NCBI RefSeq assembly: GCF_029382225.1
Contig: NZ_JARLTC010000028.1
Span: 116,197 to 180,196, forward strand
From: Spongiactinospora sp. TRM90649
GTDB taxonomy: Bacteria; Actinomycetota; Actinomycetes; Streptosporangiales; Streptosporangiaceae
Reading direction: 5' to 3'
DNA length: 64,000 nt
Of the stretch, positions 25,600-33,805 are shown in pieces. How positions within the stretch are numbered: the stretch's first letter is position 1; each line of letters opens with the position of its first letter. The position numbers and the translations under genes were made by a program. The notes under the pieces are model-generated. The model ran no database searches and was not told where the DNA came from. It worked only from the letters and a program-made list of their open reading frames with translations.

Positions 25600-26784
25600 G
25601 TGACCGGCACACTCCCCCACACCCCCGGGCGGCAGGCCCGCAACGCCAGGCTCGCCGTCTGCTACTTCTTCGTCCTGCTCGGCGTCGTCACCGGCGTATG
25701 GGCCGCCCGCATCCCCGCCGTCAAGGAAACCGTCGGCCTGTCCGACGGGCAGCTCAGCTACGGCCTGCTCGCCATCGCCGCCGGACTGGTCATCGGCATG
25801 CGCTTCGCCGGACGCCTCACCGACCGCCTCGGCAGCGCCCGCCTCATGACACCGGCCGCCGTCCTCACCGCCCTGGCCGTCATCGCCCCCGGCTACGCCA
25901 CCACCCTGCCCGTCCTCATCGCCTCCCTGTTCTGCTTCGGCCTGGTCAACGCCTCCCTCGACGTCTCCATGAACGCCCACGGCGTCCAGGTCGAACGCGC
26001 CTACGGCCGCCCCCTGATGTCGTCCTTCCACGGCATGTTCAGCGTCGGCGGCCTCCTCGGCGCGGGCATCGGCGCCGCCTTCGCCTGGGCGGGCGTGGCC
26101 GCCGGGCCCACCTTCGCCGCCACCGCGATCCCCCTGGCCGCGCTGTGCCTGCTCGCCCGCCGCGGCCTGCTGCCCAGCACGCCCGCACCCGCCGAGAACC
26201 GGGCACGCCCCCGGCGCCGCGTCTCCTGGACAGCCAGGATCGCCCTGCTCGGCGCGGTCGCCTTCGCCGGGCTCGTCGGCGAAGGCGCCGCCAACGACTG
26301 GACCGCCGTCTACCTGCACGACCACCTCGCCGCCGCGCCCGGCCTGGCCGCCGTCGGCTTCGCCGTGTTCTCCACCGCCATGACCATCGGGCGCCTGGCC
26401 GGAGACGGCCTCGCCGCCCGCCTCGGCCCCGTACGGCTGGTCCGCTGGTCCGGCGTGACGGCCGCCGCCGGGCTCGGCGCGGCACTGGCCCTGCCCAGCG
26501 TGCCCCTGTCCATCGCCGGGTTCGCGGTCTTCGGGCTGGGCCTGTCCACGATCGTCCCGCTGGTCTTCTCCGCCGCGGGCAACGACGACCCCGAACGCGC
26601 GGGCGAGGCCATCGCCCAGGTCGCCATGCTCGGCTACTCCGGGCTCGTCCTCGGCCCGGCCATCATCGGCGGCGCGGCCGAGCTCGCCGGGCTGCGCATC
26701 GCACTGACGATCCCGCTGGCACTGGCCGTGTTCATGGCCGCCAGCGCCCCCGCCTTGCGCGGTCGCCGTTCCCCCTCGGAGTAG
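25600..26784 (+). CDS. MFS transporter (YbjJ-like)
   Basis: This membrane protein of 394 residues has 12 hydrophobic segments. The MFS motif A equivalent is GRLTDRLGSARLM after the second helix, and the block NASLDVSMNAHGVQVERAYG followed by SSFHGMFSVGGLLGAG is typical of the YbjJ-like branch. GTG 25600 starts the homology. It follows the SDR relic by 28 bp, so the two were once an operon. The substrate is unknown. Confidence 0.85.
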   Translation: MTGTLPHTPGRQARNARLAVCYFFVLLGVVTGVWAARIPAVKETVGLSDGQLSYGLLAIAAGLVIGMRFAGRLTDRLGSARLMTPAAVLTALAVIAPGYATTLPVLIASLFCFGLVNASLDVSMNAHGVQVERAYGRPLMSSFHGMFSVGGLLGAGIGAAFAWAGVAAGPTFAATAIPLAALCLLARRGLLPSTPAPAENRARPRRRVSWTARIALLGAVAFAGLVGEGAANDWTAVYLHDHLAAAPGLAAVGFAVFSTAMTIGRLAGDGLAARLGPVRLVRWSGVTAAAGLGAALALPSVPLSIAGFAVFGLGLSTIVPLVFSAAGNDDPERAGEAIAQVAMLGYSGLVLGPAIIGGAAELAGLRIALTIPLALAVFMAASAPALRGRRSPSE

Positions 26785-26788
26785 GTTT

Positions 26789-26821
26789 TCGGTCTTTGTA
26801 CTTGGTTTGTGAAACCACCGA
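26789..26821. terminator. Imperfect inverted repeat between convergent MFS and AraC genes
   Basis: GGTTT-GTG-AAACC (26804-26816) is flanked by TCGGT (26789-26793) and ACCGA (26817-26821), giving a two-part stem with a bulge. It lies 5 bp after the MFS stop and just before the 15-bp repeat at 26826. It is a weak terminator candidate. Confidence 0.35.
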
Positions 26822-26825
26822 CCGG

Positions 26826-26840
26826 CTTTACAAAGTAAGT
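26826..26840. repeat. CTTTACAAAGTAAGT element, copy 1
   Basis: This 15-bp AT-rich word lies one base beyond the stop codon of the minus-strand AraC gene (TCA at 26842-26844), between convergent genes. It matches 15/15 with the copies at 32170 and 32684 and 14/15 with the copy at 38851. It contains the partial inverted repeat TTAC-AAA-GTAA. Confidence 0.85.
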
Positions 26841-26841
26841 C

Positions 26842-27693
26842 TCATCGGGTGACGGCACGGCCGGGCCAGGCGACGTCGTCGGCCGCCAGGAACGGCTCGC
26901 GGGCCACGGCCGCGGGCGTCACCCCGGCGAACTCCATGACGTCCCGATGCAGGTGCGACTGGTCGGTGTACCCGCAGTCCGCCGCCACCCCGGCCGCGTC
27001 GTGCCACGCGGCCAGGCGGTGCACGGCACGGTCGAAACGGACCAGCTTCGCCGCCCGCTTGGGCGGCAGCCCGATCTGCGTGTGGAACCGCGACCACAGT
27101 CGCTTGCGGCTCCAGCCCAGCTCCGCCGCCAGCCGCTCCACCCGCACCAGGCCGCGACCGGCCACGATCCGCCGCCAGGCCCAGGCCACCTCCGGCTCGA
27201 CCTGCGGCCCCGCCTCACGCCGGCGGGCGAACGCCGCCTCGATCAGCGCGAAGCGATCCTCCCAGGAGGAGACCTCCCCCAGTCGCTCGCCGAGCCGTGA
27301 CGCCTGCCCGCCCCACAGGTCCTCCAGCCGCACCACGCGACCGTCCAGCTCGGCCGGTGCGGCGCCCAGGATCGCGCGGGCGACCACGGGGGAAAGACGC
27401 ACCTGAACACACTCGATGTCCTGCCCGCGCACCCACACCGCGCCGCCGAGCCCGAGCCCGGCGACGAGACTCCCCCGGTGCCGCCGCCCGGCGGCGTCCT
27501 CGACGACGGGCGAACCGGCCCCCAGGTCGAGGACCAGCGTCACGGCCGGGTGCGGAATCAGCCGGTGCCCCTCCGCGGCCGTGCCGTCGTCACGGAACCC
27601 GGCCATGGTGACGCCCGACACCCCGCTGCGCCGCACCGAGGACGCCACGTCCCAAGCGACGCCGACGTCACGTTCGAGCACAGTGGACCCCAT
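26842..27693 (-). CDS. AraC family transcriptional regulator
   Basis: This 283-residue regulator has an N-terminal sensor half with the strand block HPAVTLVLDLGAG and a C-terminal AraC double HTH (ERLAAELGWSRKRLWSRFHT, then AAGVAADCGYTDQSHLHRDV). It is divergent from the two-gene ABC exporter, with 79 bp between starts that contain the box shared with the hydrolase promoter. It is the obvious candidate activator of both promoters. Confidence 0.88.
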   Translation of the reverse strand: MGSTVLERDVGVAWDVASSVRRSGVSGVTMAGFRDDGTAAEGHRLIPHPAVTLVLDLGAGSPVVEDAAGRRHRGSLVAGLGLGGAVWVRGQDIECVQVRLSPVVARAILGAAPAELDGRVVRLEDLWGGQASRLGERLGEVSSWEDRFALIEAAFARRREAGPQVEPEVAWAWRRIVAGRGLVRVERLAAELGWSRKRLWSRFHTQIGLPPKRAAKLVRFDRAVHRLAAWHDAAGVAADCGYTDQSHLHRDVMEFAGVTPAAVAREPFLAADDVAWPGRAVTR

Positions 27694-27722
27694 GCCCCCA
27701 TGCTAGGCGCGCGCCGGGCGAG

Positions 27723-27766
27723 GGGAACATTCGTCCAATCCCCCGCCGCCCGCCGGCGGCGACAGT
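27723..27766 (+). promoter_or_regulatory. Exporter promoter: GGGAACATTCGTCCAA box plus -10
   Basis: The 16-bp box at 27723-27738 is followed after 22 bp by GACAGT (27761-27766) and after 6 more bp by the ATG of the first ABC gene. The same box, the same 22-bp gap, CACAGT and the same 6-bp gap precede the hydrolase gene at 31331. The box covers the -35 region and the start is leaderless. AraC binding or an alternative sigma factor would explain it. Confidence 0.65.
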
Positions 27767-27772
27767 GGGCCC

Positions 27773-29566
27773 ATGACGATTCCCGACGGCACCGCCGACG
27801 GTTGCGCTCCGGCACCGCCGACGAAGACCGGACAGGGCATGGCACTGCTGCTGCGCCCGCATCTGCGGAGTTTCACGGCCGTGGTGATCCTTCAGGTCAT
27901 CGGCGCCCTCGCCGGTCTGGCCCCGCTGCTGGCGGTCGCCGAACTGGGCCGGACCCTGCTCGCTCCCGGCCCGGCCGACCACGCTCACGCCTGGACCGTG
28001 GTGATCGCCGGTACGGCCGGCCTGCTCGTCCGGCTGCTGTTCACCGCCGCCTCATCGGGAATCGGGCATGTCCTGGACGGCCGGGTGCAGCTGACGCTCC
28101 GCCTCCGGCTGGCCGAGTCACTGGGACGCGTCCCGATCGGCTGGCTGTCGCGGCGCCGCACCGGCGAACTGGCCAAGGTCGTGGGCGAGGACGTGAGCGC
28201 CGTGCACCCGTTCATCGCCCACGCGCCCGGCGATCTCGTCGCCGCGTTCGTGGTCCCGGCGGCGTCGCTGATCTACCTGTTCACCGTCGACCCGCGGCTC
28301 ACCCTGATCACGCTCATCCCCGTGGCGCTGGCCATCGCACTGGTCCCGCTGCTGATGCTGCCCGCCAGGACGCGCGAGCAGGAGGCCTACGACGCGGCCA
28401 TGGGGCGGATCGCCGATTCCGTCGTCGAGTTCGTGCAGGGCATCTCGGTGGTCAAGGCGTTCGGCGGCGGCGAGCGCGCCCACCGCGCGTTCCTGACGGC
28501 CGCCGACGACTTCGTCGGCGTCTTCTCCCGCTGGGTACGCGGCATGTCCGCGATCGCCGCCGGGATGCAGACCGCGCTGTCGCCGCCGTTCGTGCTGCTC
28601 GTCGTCCTCATCGGCGGCACGGCGCTGATCGGCTCCGGCGACCTGGCCCCGGCCGACCTGCTGCCGTTCCTGCTGCTCGGCCTGGGACTGACCGCCCCGG
28701 TCGCGGCGCTCGGCCACGGCTTCGACGATCTGCGGAGCGCCGCCCGCGCCCTCGGCCGGATCAGGGACGTGCTCGCGGTCCGGCCACTGCCCGAACCCGC
28801 CCGCCCGCGCCCGCCGCAGGGGCACCGGGTCGAACTGCGCGGGGTCCGCTTCGCCTACGACACCGGCCACGAGGTGCTGCGCGGCATCGACCTGACGCTC
28901 GAACCGGGCACGGTCACCGCGATCGTCGGCCCGTCGGGAAGCGGCAAGTCCACGCTGGTGCGGCTCCTGCCGCGCTTCTTCGACCCCACCCACGGCTCGA
29001 TCCTGCTGGGCGGCGTCGACCTGCGCGAGATCGGCGGCCGCGAGCTCCACCGGCAGGTGTCCTTCGTCTTCCAGGACGTCCGCCTGCTGCGCGCCTCGGT
29101 CGCCGACAACATCGCCTCGGCGGCGCCGCGCGCCTCCCGCGAAGAAGTGGTCCGCGCCGCCCGGACGGCAGGTGTCCACGACCGCGTCCTTGCGCTGCCG
29201 CGCGGATACGACACGATCCTCGGCGAGGAGGCCAGGCTGTCCGGAGGCGAGGCGCAGCGCATCTCGATCGCCCGCGCGCTGCTCGCCGACGCGCCCGTCT
29301 TGGTGCTGGACGAGGCGACGTCCTTCGCCGACCCGCAGACCGAACAGGCGATCCGCCGGGCCCTGACGGCGACGGCCGGCGAACGCACCATCCTCGTCAT
29401 CGCCCACCGGCTGGAGACCATCGCCGACGCCGACACCGTCGTGGTGCTGTCGGACGGCGCGATCGTCGAACGCGGCAGCCCCGCCGACCTGCTGACCCGA
29501 GACGGAACGTTCGCCGCGCTCTGGCGAACCCACGGCGGCCTGCCGCCAGGAGAGGAACCCCGATGA
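27773..29566 (+). CDS. ABC exporter half-transporter (membrane + ATPase), first subunit
   Basis: This fused type IV ABC exporter half has 597 residues: six transmembrane helices over about 1-320 and an ATPase domain with Walker A GPSGSGKST, signature LSGGEAQRI and Walker B VLVLDEATS. The Walker B is followed by FADPQ in the D-loop. It overlaps the second half-transporter by 4 bp (ATGA), so a heterodimer is likely. AraC-linked pairs like this include IrtAB-type siderophore importers and drug or lipid exporters, so the direction and cargo are open. Confidence 0.88.
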   Translation: MTIPDGTADGCAPAPPTKTGQGMALLLRPHLRSFTAVVILQVIGALAGLAPLLAVAELGRTLLAPGPADHAHAWTVVIAGTAGLLVRLLFTAASSGIGHVLDGRVQLTLRLRLAESLGRVPIGWLSRRRTGELAKVVGEDVSAVHPFIAHAPGDLVAAFVVPAASLIYLFTVDPRLTLITLIPVALAIALVPLLMLPARTREQEAYDAAMGRIADSVVEFVQGISVVKAFGGGERAHRAFLTAADDFVGVFSRWVRGMSAIAAGMQTALSPPFVLLVVLIGGTALIGSGDLAPADLLPFLLLGLGLTAPVAALGHGFDDLRSAARALGRIRDVLAVRPLPEPARPRPPQGHRVELRGVRFAYDTGHEVLRGIDLTLEPGTVTAIVGPSGSGKSTLVRLLPRFFDPTHGSILLGGVDLREIGGRELHRQVSFVFQDVRLLRASVADNIASAAPRASREEVVRAARTAGVHDRVLALPRGYDTILGEEARLSGGEAQRISIARALLADAPVLVLDEATSFADPQTEQAIRRALTATAGERTILVIAHRLETIADADTVVVLSDGAIVERGSPADLLTRDGTFAALWRTHGGLPPGEEPR

Positions 29567-31338
29567 TCCGGACGCTGCTGGGCGTGCTCGGAGACGAGTA
29601 CGCCCCGGCGATGCGCCGCACCGTGATCCTGATGACGATCACCGCGGTCGCCGAAGGCCTGTCCTACGCGCTGCTGGTCCCGCTGCTGCGGGCGCTGCTC
29701 GGCGGCACACCCGCCGACGCGGTGCCGTGGCTGGCCGCGTTCGGCGCCGGCGTCGCCCTCTACGCCGTGCTGCGCTACATCAGCGACCTGTCCGGCATGC
29801 GGGTCGGCACCACCATGCTGCGCGGCATGTACCACCGGCTCGGCGGGCACCTGGCCCGCCTCCCCCTCGGCTGGTACGACGCCGACCGCATCGGCGAGGT
29901 GTCCGTCCTGGCCGGGCGCGGCCTCCTGCAGGCCATGGGCGTGGCCGCGCACCTGCTGGCGCCGTTCGTCTCCGCCCTGGTCACGCCGGTGACCATCGTG
30001 GCCGTGATGACCGCCTTCGACTGGCGGATGGGACTGGCCGCGTCCCTCGCCGCCCCCGTCGTGGCGGCGATCCAGGCCTGGACGGCACGGGCGACGGCCG
30101 CCGCCGACGCCGGGCGGCACGAACGCGACACCGAGGCCGCCGGGCGCGTCATCGAATACCTCCAGGCCCAGCCGGTGCTGCGGACCGGCGGCCGCACCGG
30201 CGAACGCTTCCGGCTGCTCGACGACTCCCTGCGGGAGGCCCAGCGTGCCTCCCGCCGTACCGTGCTGGCGACCCTGCCCGGCGCCGTGGGGCTGACGCTC
30301 ACCGTCCAGGCGATCTTCACCGGGCTGCTGGTCCTGGGCGCCTACCTCGCGCTCGGCGGGCACATCGGCGCGGCGGAGCTCCTGGTGATCCTGGTGCTGG
30401 CCGCGCGCTGCGCCGACCCGCTGCTGTCGCTGGCCGACATCGGCGGCAAACTCCGCGCCGCGCGTTCGGAACTGGCCAGACTCGAAACGGTGCTGCGCAC
30501 CGAGCCGCTGCCCGAACCCGCAGAGCCGATCCGCCCGGCGCACCACGGCCTGGAGTTCGACGCCGTCACCTTCCGGCACGGCGGGCGCACGGTGCTCGAC
30601 AAGGTGTCCCTCACCGTTCCCGAAGGACAGCGGCTCGCCGTCGTCGGGCCGTCCGGCGCGGGCAAGACCACGCTGCTGCGGCTGCCGGCGCGTTTCTACG
30701 ACGTGGACGGCGGGGCGGTGCGCGTGGGAGGCGTGGACGTGCGCGCCATCGCCGCCGAGGAGCTGATGGCCCGGATCGCCATCGTCTTCCAGGACGTCTA
30801 CCTCTTCGACGGCACCATCGAGGACAACGTGCGCCTGGGCCGTCCCGGCGCCACCGAGGCCGAGGTACGGGCCGCGGCCGCCGCGGCACGACTGGACGAG
30901 GTGATCGAGCGCCTGCCCGGCGGCTGGGCGGCGAACGTCGGCGAGGGCGGCGCGCTGCTGTCCGGCGGTGAGCGCCAGCGGGTCTCGATCGCCCGGGCGC
31001 TGCTGAAGGACGCACCCATCGTGCTGCTGGACGAGGTGACCTCCGCCCTGGACCCGGTCAACGAGGCCGCCGTCCACGAGGGCGTCGAACGCCTGATGGC
31101 CGGACGGACGGTCGTGATGGTCGCCCATCGCATGCGCACCGTCCAGCGCGCCGACCGCGTCATCTTCCTGGACGGCGGCCGGATCGCGGAGACCGGCGGC
31201 CACGACGAACTGCTCGGCCGTGGCGGCCGCTACGCCGGCTTCTGGAACATCGCCACGGCCCCCGCCGCGCGGGACCGAGCGGGAACATTCGTCCAAGACC
31301 GATCGCCCGCCGCACGTGCACAGTCACCGCATGACTGA
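29563..31338 (+). CDS. ABC exporter half-transporter (membrane + ATPase), second subunit
   Basis: This partner half-transporter has 591 residues with six helices and an ATPase domain: Walker A GPSGAGKTT, signature LSGGERQRV, Walker B IVLLDEVTSALDP (catalytic Glu present) and H-loop VAHRM. The start ATG 29563 overlaps the previous stop. The last 20 codons contain the promoter box of the downstream hydrolase gene (31281-31296), so the C-terminal tail after NIATAPAARD is partly dictated by that regulatory DNA. It overlaps the hydrolase gene by 8 bp. Confidence 0.88.
   Translation: MIRTLLGVLGDEYAPAMRRTVILMTITAVAEGLSYALLVPLLRALLGGTPADAVPWLAAFGAGVALYAVLRYISDLSGMRVGTTMLRGMYHRLGGHLARLPLGWYDADRIGEVSVLAGRGLLQAMGVAAHLLAPFVSALVTPVTIVAVMTAFDWRMGLAASLAAPVVAAIQAWTARATAAADAGRHERDTEAAGRVIEYLQAQPVLRTGGRTGERFRLLDDSLREAQRASRRTVLATLPGAVGLTLTVQAIFTGLLVLGAYLALGGHIGAAELLVILVLAARCADPLLSLADIGGKLRAARSELARLETVLRTEPLPEPAEPIRPAHHGLEFDAVTFRHGGRTVLDKVSLTVPEGQRLAVVGPSGAGKTTLLRLPARFYDVDGGAVRVGGVDVRAIAAEELMARIAIVFQDVYLFDGTIEDNVRLGRPGATEAEVRAAAAAARLDEVIERLPGGWAANVGEGGALLSGGERQRVSIARALLKDAPIVLLDEVTSALDPVNEAAVHEGVERLMAGRTVVMVAHRMRTVQRADRVIFLDGGRIAETGGHDELLGRGGRYAGFWNIATAPAARDRAGTFVQDRSPAARAQSPHD
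31281..31324 (+). promoter_or_regulatory. Hydrolase promoter inside the ABC gene: second copy of the box
   Basis: GGGAACATTCGTCCAA (31281-31296), 22 bp, CACAGT (31319-31324), 6 bp, ATG 31331. The spacing is identical to the exporter promoter at 27723. The box lies inside the coding end of the second ABC gene, giving the hydrolase its own start under the same control. Confidence 0.65.
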
Positions 31339-32182
31339 GCATGACACCCAGCACGACATCCAGCGCTCGCACGGCATGCACGTGGTCCACGACGGCCCGC
31401 GTCAGGCGCCGCCGTTGCTGCTCATCCACGGATCGGGGGCCTCCGGCCGCTTCTGGAGCCCGGTGGTCCCGGCGCTGGCCGGCCACCATCACGTCATCCG
31501 GGTCGACCTCCCGGGCTGCGGCCAGTCCCCGCCTGCGCCGTCGTACGACGTGCCCGCGCTGGCGGGCCGGGTGGCGGCGCTGCTGGACCACCTCGGCCTT
31601 CGTCACGTCGCCGTGGCCGGGCACTCCAGCGGCGGCTACGTCGCCACCGCGCTCGCCGAGCAACGCCCCGACCTCGTGGGACCGCTCGCGCTGATCAGCA
31701 GCGGCCCGGGCCTGGACGCGCTCCTTCGGCAGCCGTTCATCCTCCGGGTCCTGCTGGCCCCGCCTGTGGGCCCGCTCCTGTGGCCGAGACGCTCCGACGC
31801 GATGATCCGCAAGGGGATCGGCGCGACGGCCGCCCTCCCGGTGGACCTCCCGGACGACGTCGTCGCCGACGTACGAGGCATCGCCTACCGCACGATGAGG
31901 ACGGTACTGCGCCGCAACACCGCCTACGTCGCCCAACGGAACGTGCCCGACCGCCTCGCCGCCCTCAAGATCCCCCTGCTGGTCATCTTCGGCGCCGCCG
32001 ACCCCCGCTGGGACCCGTCGTCGGCCCACCGCTACGACGCGGTACCGAACGCACGCGTCGAACTGCTGCCCGGCGTCGGCCACCTGCCCATGCTGGAAGC
32101 GCCCGAGGCCACCGCCGGGCTGCTGCTGGCTTTCACGGCCTGCGATGGGACGCCTTTCCCGCCGCAGCCCTTTACAAAGTAA
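31331..32182 (+). CDS. Alpha/beta hydrolase
   Basis: This 283-residue hydrolase has oxyanion block LLIHGSGASGRFW, nucleophile elbow GHSSGGY, acid Asp in FGAADPRWD and His in GVGHLPMLEAPE. It is the third gene of the AraC-linked exporter locus and also has its own promoter. Such hydrolases next to exporters may release or modify the cargo. The homologous part ends about LLLAFTA; the last dozen residues (PFPPQPFTK) run into the repeat element at 32170, which supplies the TAA stop, so the natural C-terminus appears replaced. Confidence 0.85.
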   Translation: MTEHDTQHDIQRSHGMHVVHDGPRQAPPLLLIHGSGASGRFWSPVVPALAGHHHVIRVDLPGCGQSPPAPSYDVPALAGRVAALLDHLGLRHVAVAGHSSGGYVATALAEQRPDLVGPLALISSGPGLDALLRQPFILRVLLAPPVGPLLWPRRSDAMIRKGIGATAALPVDLPDDVVADVRGIAYRTMRTVLRRNTAYVAQRNVPDRLAALKIPLLVIFGAADPRWDPSSAHRYDAVPNARVELLPGVGHLPMLEAPEATAGLLLAFTACDGTPFPPQPFTK

Positions 32183-32184
32183 GT
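32170..32184. repeat. CTTTACAAAGTAAGT element, copy 2
   Basis: This exact 15-bp copy contains the stop codon of the hydrolase gene on the plus strand (TAA 32180-32182) and, on the minus strand, the TAA stop (32172-32174) of the hydrolase fragment that reads toward it. One short word therefore ends two converging reading frames. Confidence 0.85.
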
Positions 32185-32566
32185 GAGAGGAGGGCGGCGA
32201 TCTCCCCTGGGCTTTCCAGGCTCGGCAGGTGACCCGCCCACTCCAGTTCCAGCAGCCGCGCCCGGGGCAGCCCCGCGCGGCCCGAGCCAGGTCTCAACGT
32301 TCAGCCGCACCGCGCCGTCCACGTCGCCCGCTTCGAGGAGCCCATCCTCCCGCTCGATGAACTCGGCGAGGTCGGCGCTCGGCGGCGCCTCGCAGCCCGC
32401 GCACAGCAGGACCAGCCCGGAGACCAGGTCGGGACGGGCGGTGGCCACCTCCAGCGCCACGCGCCCGCCGTAGGAGGACCCGACCAGCCGGACCCCGCTC
32501 ACCCCCAGCCCGTCCAGCAGGGCGGCGACGTCACCGCTGCTGGTGGGCAAGTCGCTCAGCCGGCCC
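32172..32566 (-). pseudogene. Alpha/beta hydrolase fragment with internal deletion and frameshift
   Basis: One minus-strand frame reads VAALLDGLGVSGVRLVGSSY (nucleophile elbow GSSYGG) to RLNVETWLGPRG. A shifted frame then reads LPRARLLELEWAGHLPSLES to a stop inside the repeat at 32170; the latter is the C-terminal His block of the same family. The middle cap region and the N-terminus are missing. Codon third positions stay G/C in both pieces, so these are recent remains of a real gene. It cannot make an active hydrolase. Confidence 0.7.
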
Positions 32567-32577
32567 GCCGGCGCGGC

Positions 32578-32662
32578 GGAACGGACCGGGCGGGAACACC
32601 TGGAGCTGCCCGGCGCCGACCACGCCTTGGAGCTGAAGGGGAACGTGGTCGGATCGGCTTGA
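32578..32662 (+). pseudogene. C-terminal remnant of another hydrolase
   Basis: The plus-strand frame reads GREHLELPGADHALEL and stops at 32660-32662. This resembles the C-terminal His region of small dienelactone-hydrolase-like proteins. No upstream part is present. It sits between the minus-strand fragment and the repeat copy at 32684. Confidence 0.5.
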
Positions 32663-32683
32663 CCCACTGACACGCGCCCTCGG

Positions 32684-32698
32684 CTTTACAAAGTAAGT
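32684..32698. repeat. CTTTACAAAGTAAGT element, copy 3
   Basis: This exact 15-bp copy shares its last base with the stop codon (TCA 32698-32700) of the minus-strand WYL regulator gene. With copy 2 it brackets the 500-bp patch of hydrolase fragments in direct orientation. Confidence 0.85.
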
Positions 32699-33705
32699 CA
32701 CCCGTCGGCGGGCGGCTCGCCGTCCGATGGCAGCAGGCCGTACAGGGCGGCCAGGGAGCGGATCTCCTCCTCGATGCCGGTACGCAGGTCGGCCGGGTCG
32801 AGGACCTCCACCTGCGCGCCCATCCGCAGCAGCAGCCAACGGGCGTGGCGGATCGACTCCACCGGCACCACGATCGTGACCCACCCCCGGCCATCGGGCG
32901 GGCCCGCCTCGGCGAGCGCCGCGTCGACCATCTCGGCGCTCAGCGTGTGCCGCAGCAGGGGGCCGGCCCCCGGGGCGATCCGCAGCGTGGCCTTGGCGGT
33001 GTACATCCGCTCGCGGAACCCCTGCGACCACTCCCGCCAGTAGTCCACCAGGTCGAACCCCTCGGGCCTGGTGAACGTGCCCGGCAGCCGCGTGGTGGAC
33101 TGGATCCGCGACACGCGGTAGGTGCGCGGGTCTCCCCCGTCGGCCCCGGCGACCATGTACCACGAGCCGCCTTTCAGGACCACCCCGTAGGGATGGACCA
33201 CGCGGTCCACCTCGCGCGGCCCCCACCGCAGGTAGCGGATGGCCAGCGGGCGTTCCTCCCACACCGCCTCGGCGACCTCCGACAGGTGCGGGACGTCGTC
33301 GGCGCCCCGGTACCAGCCGGGGACCTCCAGGTGGAACCGCTCGCGCATCCGCGTGGCCTGCGAACGCGGCTCGGGCGGCAGCGCCGCCAGCAGTTTCAGC
33401 CCGGCCGCCGCGGCCTCCTCCCCCCGGCCCAGCTCGGCCGCCGGGCCGGGCAGCGCGGCCAGGAACAGCGAGGCGGCCTCCTCCGGGCTCAGCCCGTTCA
33501 GCCGGGTGCGGTAGCCGTCCAGCAGGCGGTAGCCGCCCGCCGGGCCGCGCTCGGCGTAGACGGGGACCCCGGCCGCCGACAGGGCCTCCACGTCGCGGTA
33601 CACCGTGCGCACGGAGATCTCCAGCTCACGGGCGATGTCGGGCGCCGTGACACGCCCCCTGGTCTGCAGGAGCAGCAGGAGGGACAGCAGACGGCTGGCG
33701 CGCAT
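32698..33705 (-). CDS. WYL domain transcriptional regulator
   Basis: This 335-residue regulator has an N-terminal HTH_11 domain (LLQTRGRVTAPDIARELEIS, VRTVYRDVEALSAAGVPVYA), a central WYL domain (strand GGSWYMVAGADGGDPRTYRV, and RPLAIRYLRW) and a C-terminal WCX extension. The ATG at 33705 starts the HTH; the frame continues upstream without homology. WYL domains bind nucleic acid or nucleotide ligands. It is divergent from the DeoR gene. Its stop abuts repeat copy 3. Confidence 0.88.
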   Translation of the reverse strand: MRASRLLSLLLLLQTRGRVTAPDIARELEISVRTVYRDVEALSAAGVPVYAERGPAGGYRLLDGYRTRLNGLSPEEAASLFLAALPGPAAELGRGEEAAAAGLKLLAALPPEPRSQATRMRERFHLEVPGWYRGADDVPHLSEVAEAVWEERPLAIRYLRWGPREVDRVVHPYGVVLKGGSWYMVAGADGGDPRTYRVSRIQSTTRLPGTFTRPEGFDLVDYWREWSQGFRERMYTAKATLRIAPGAGPLLRHTLSAEMVDAALAEAGPPDGRGWVTIVVPVESIRHARWLLLRMGAQVEVLDPADLRTGIEEEIRSLAALYGLLPSDGEPPADG

Positions 33706-33787
33706 GACAGCAGTCTGCCCAAGAAGGGGCACGACCTCTCCACCGGCCTGCCGGCACCCCCGCGCCGGTTTGCCAGGGCGACACGGG

Positions 33788-33805
33788 GTGTGTTCATATG
33801 CACAC
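33788..33805. promoter_or_regulatory. Inverted repeat directly before the DeoR start
   Basis: GTGTG (33788-33792) and CACAC (33801-33805) flank TTCATATG, and the ATG of the regulator follows at once. The CATATG core could be the -10 box of a leaderless transcript, and the arms an autoregulatory site. Confidence 0.45.
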
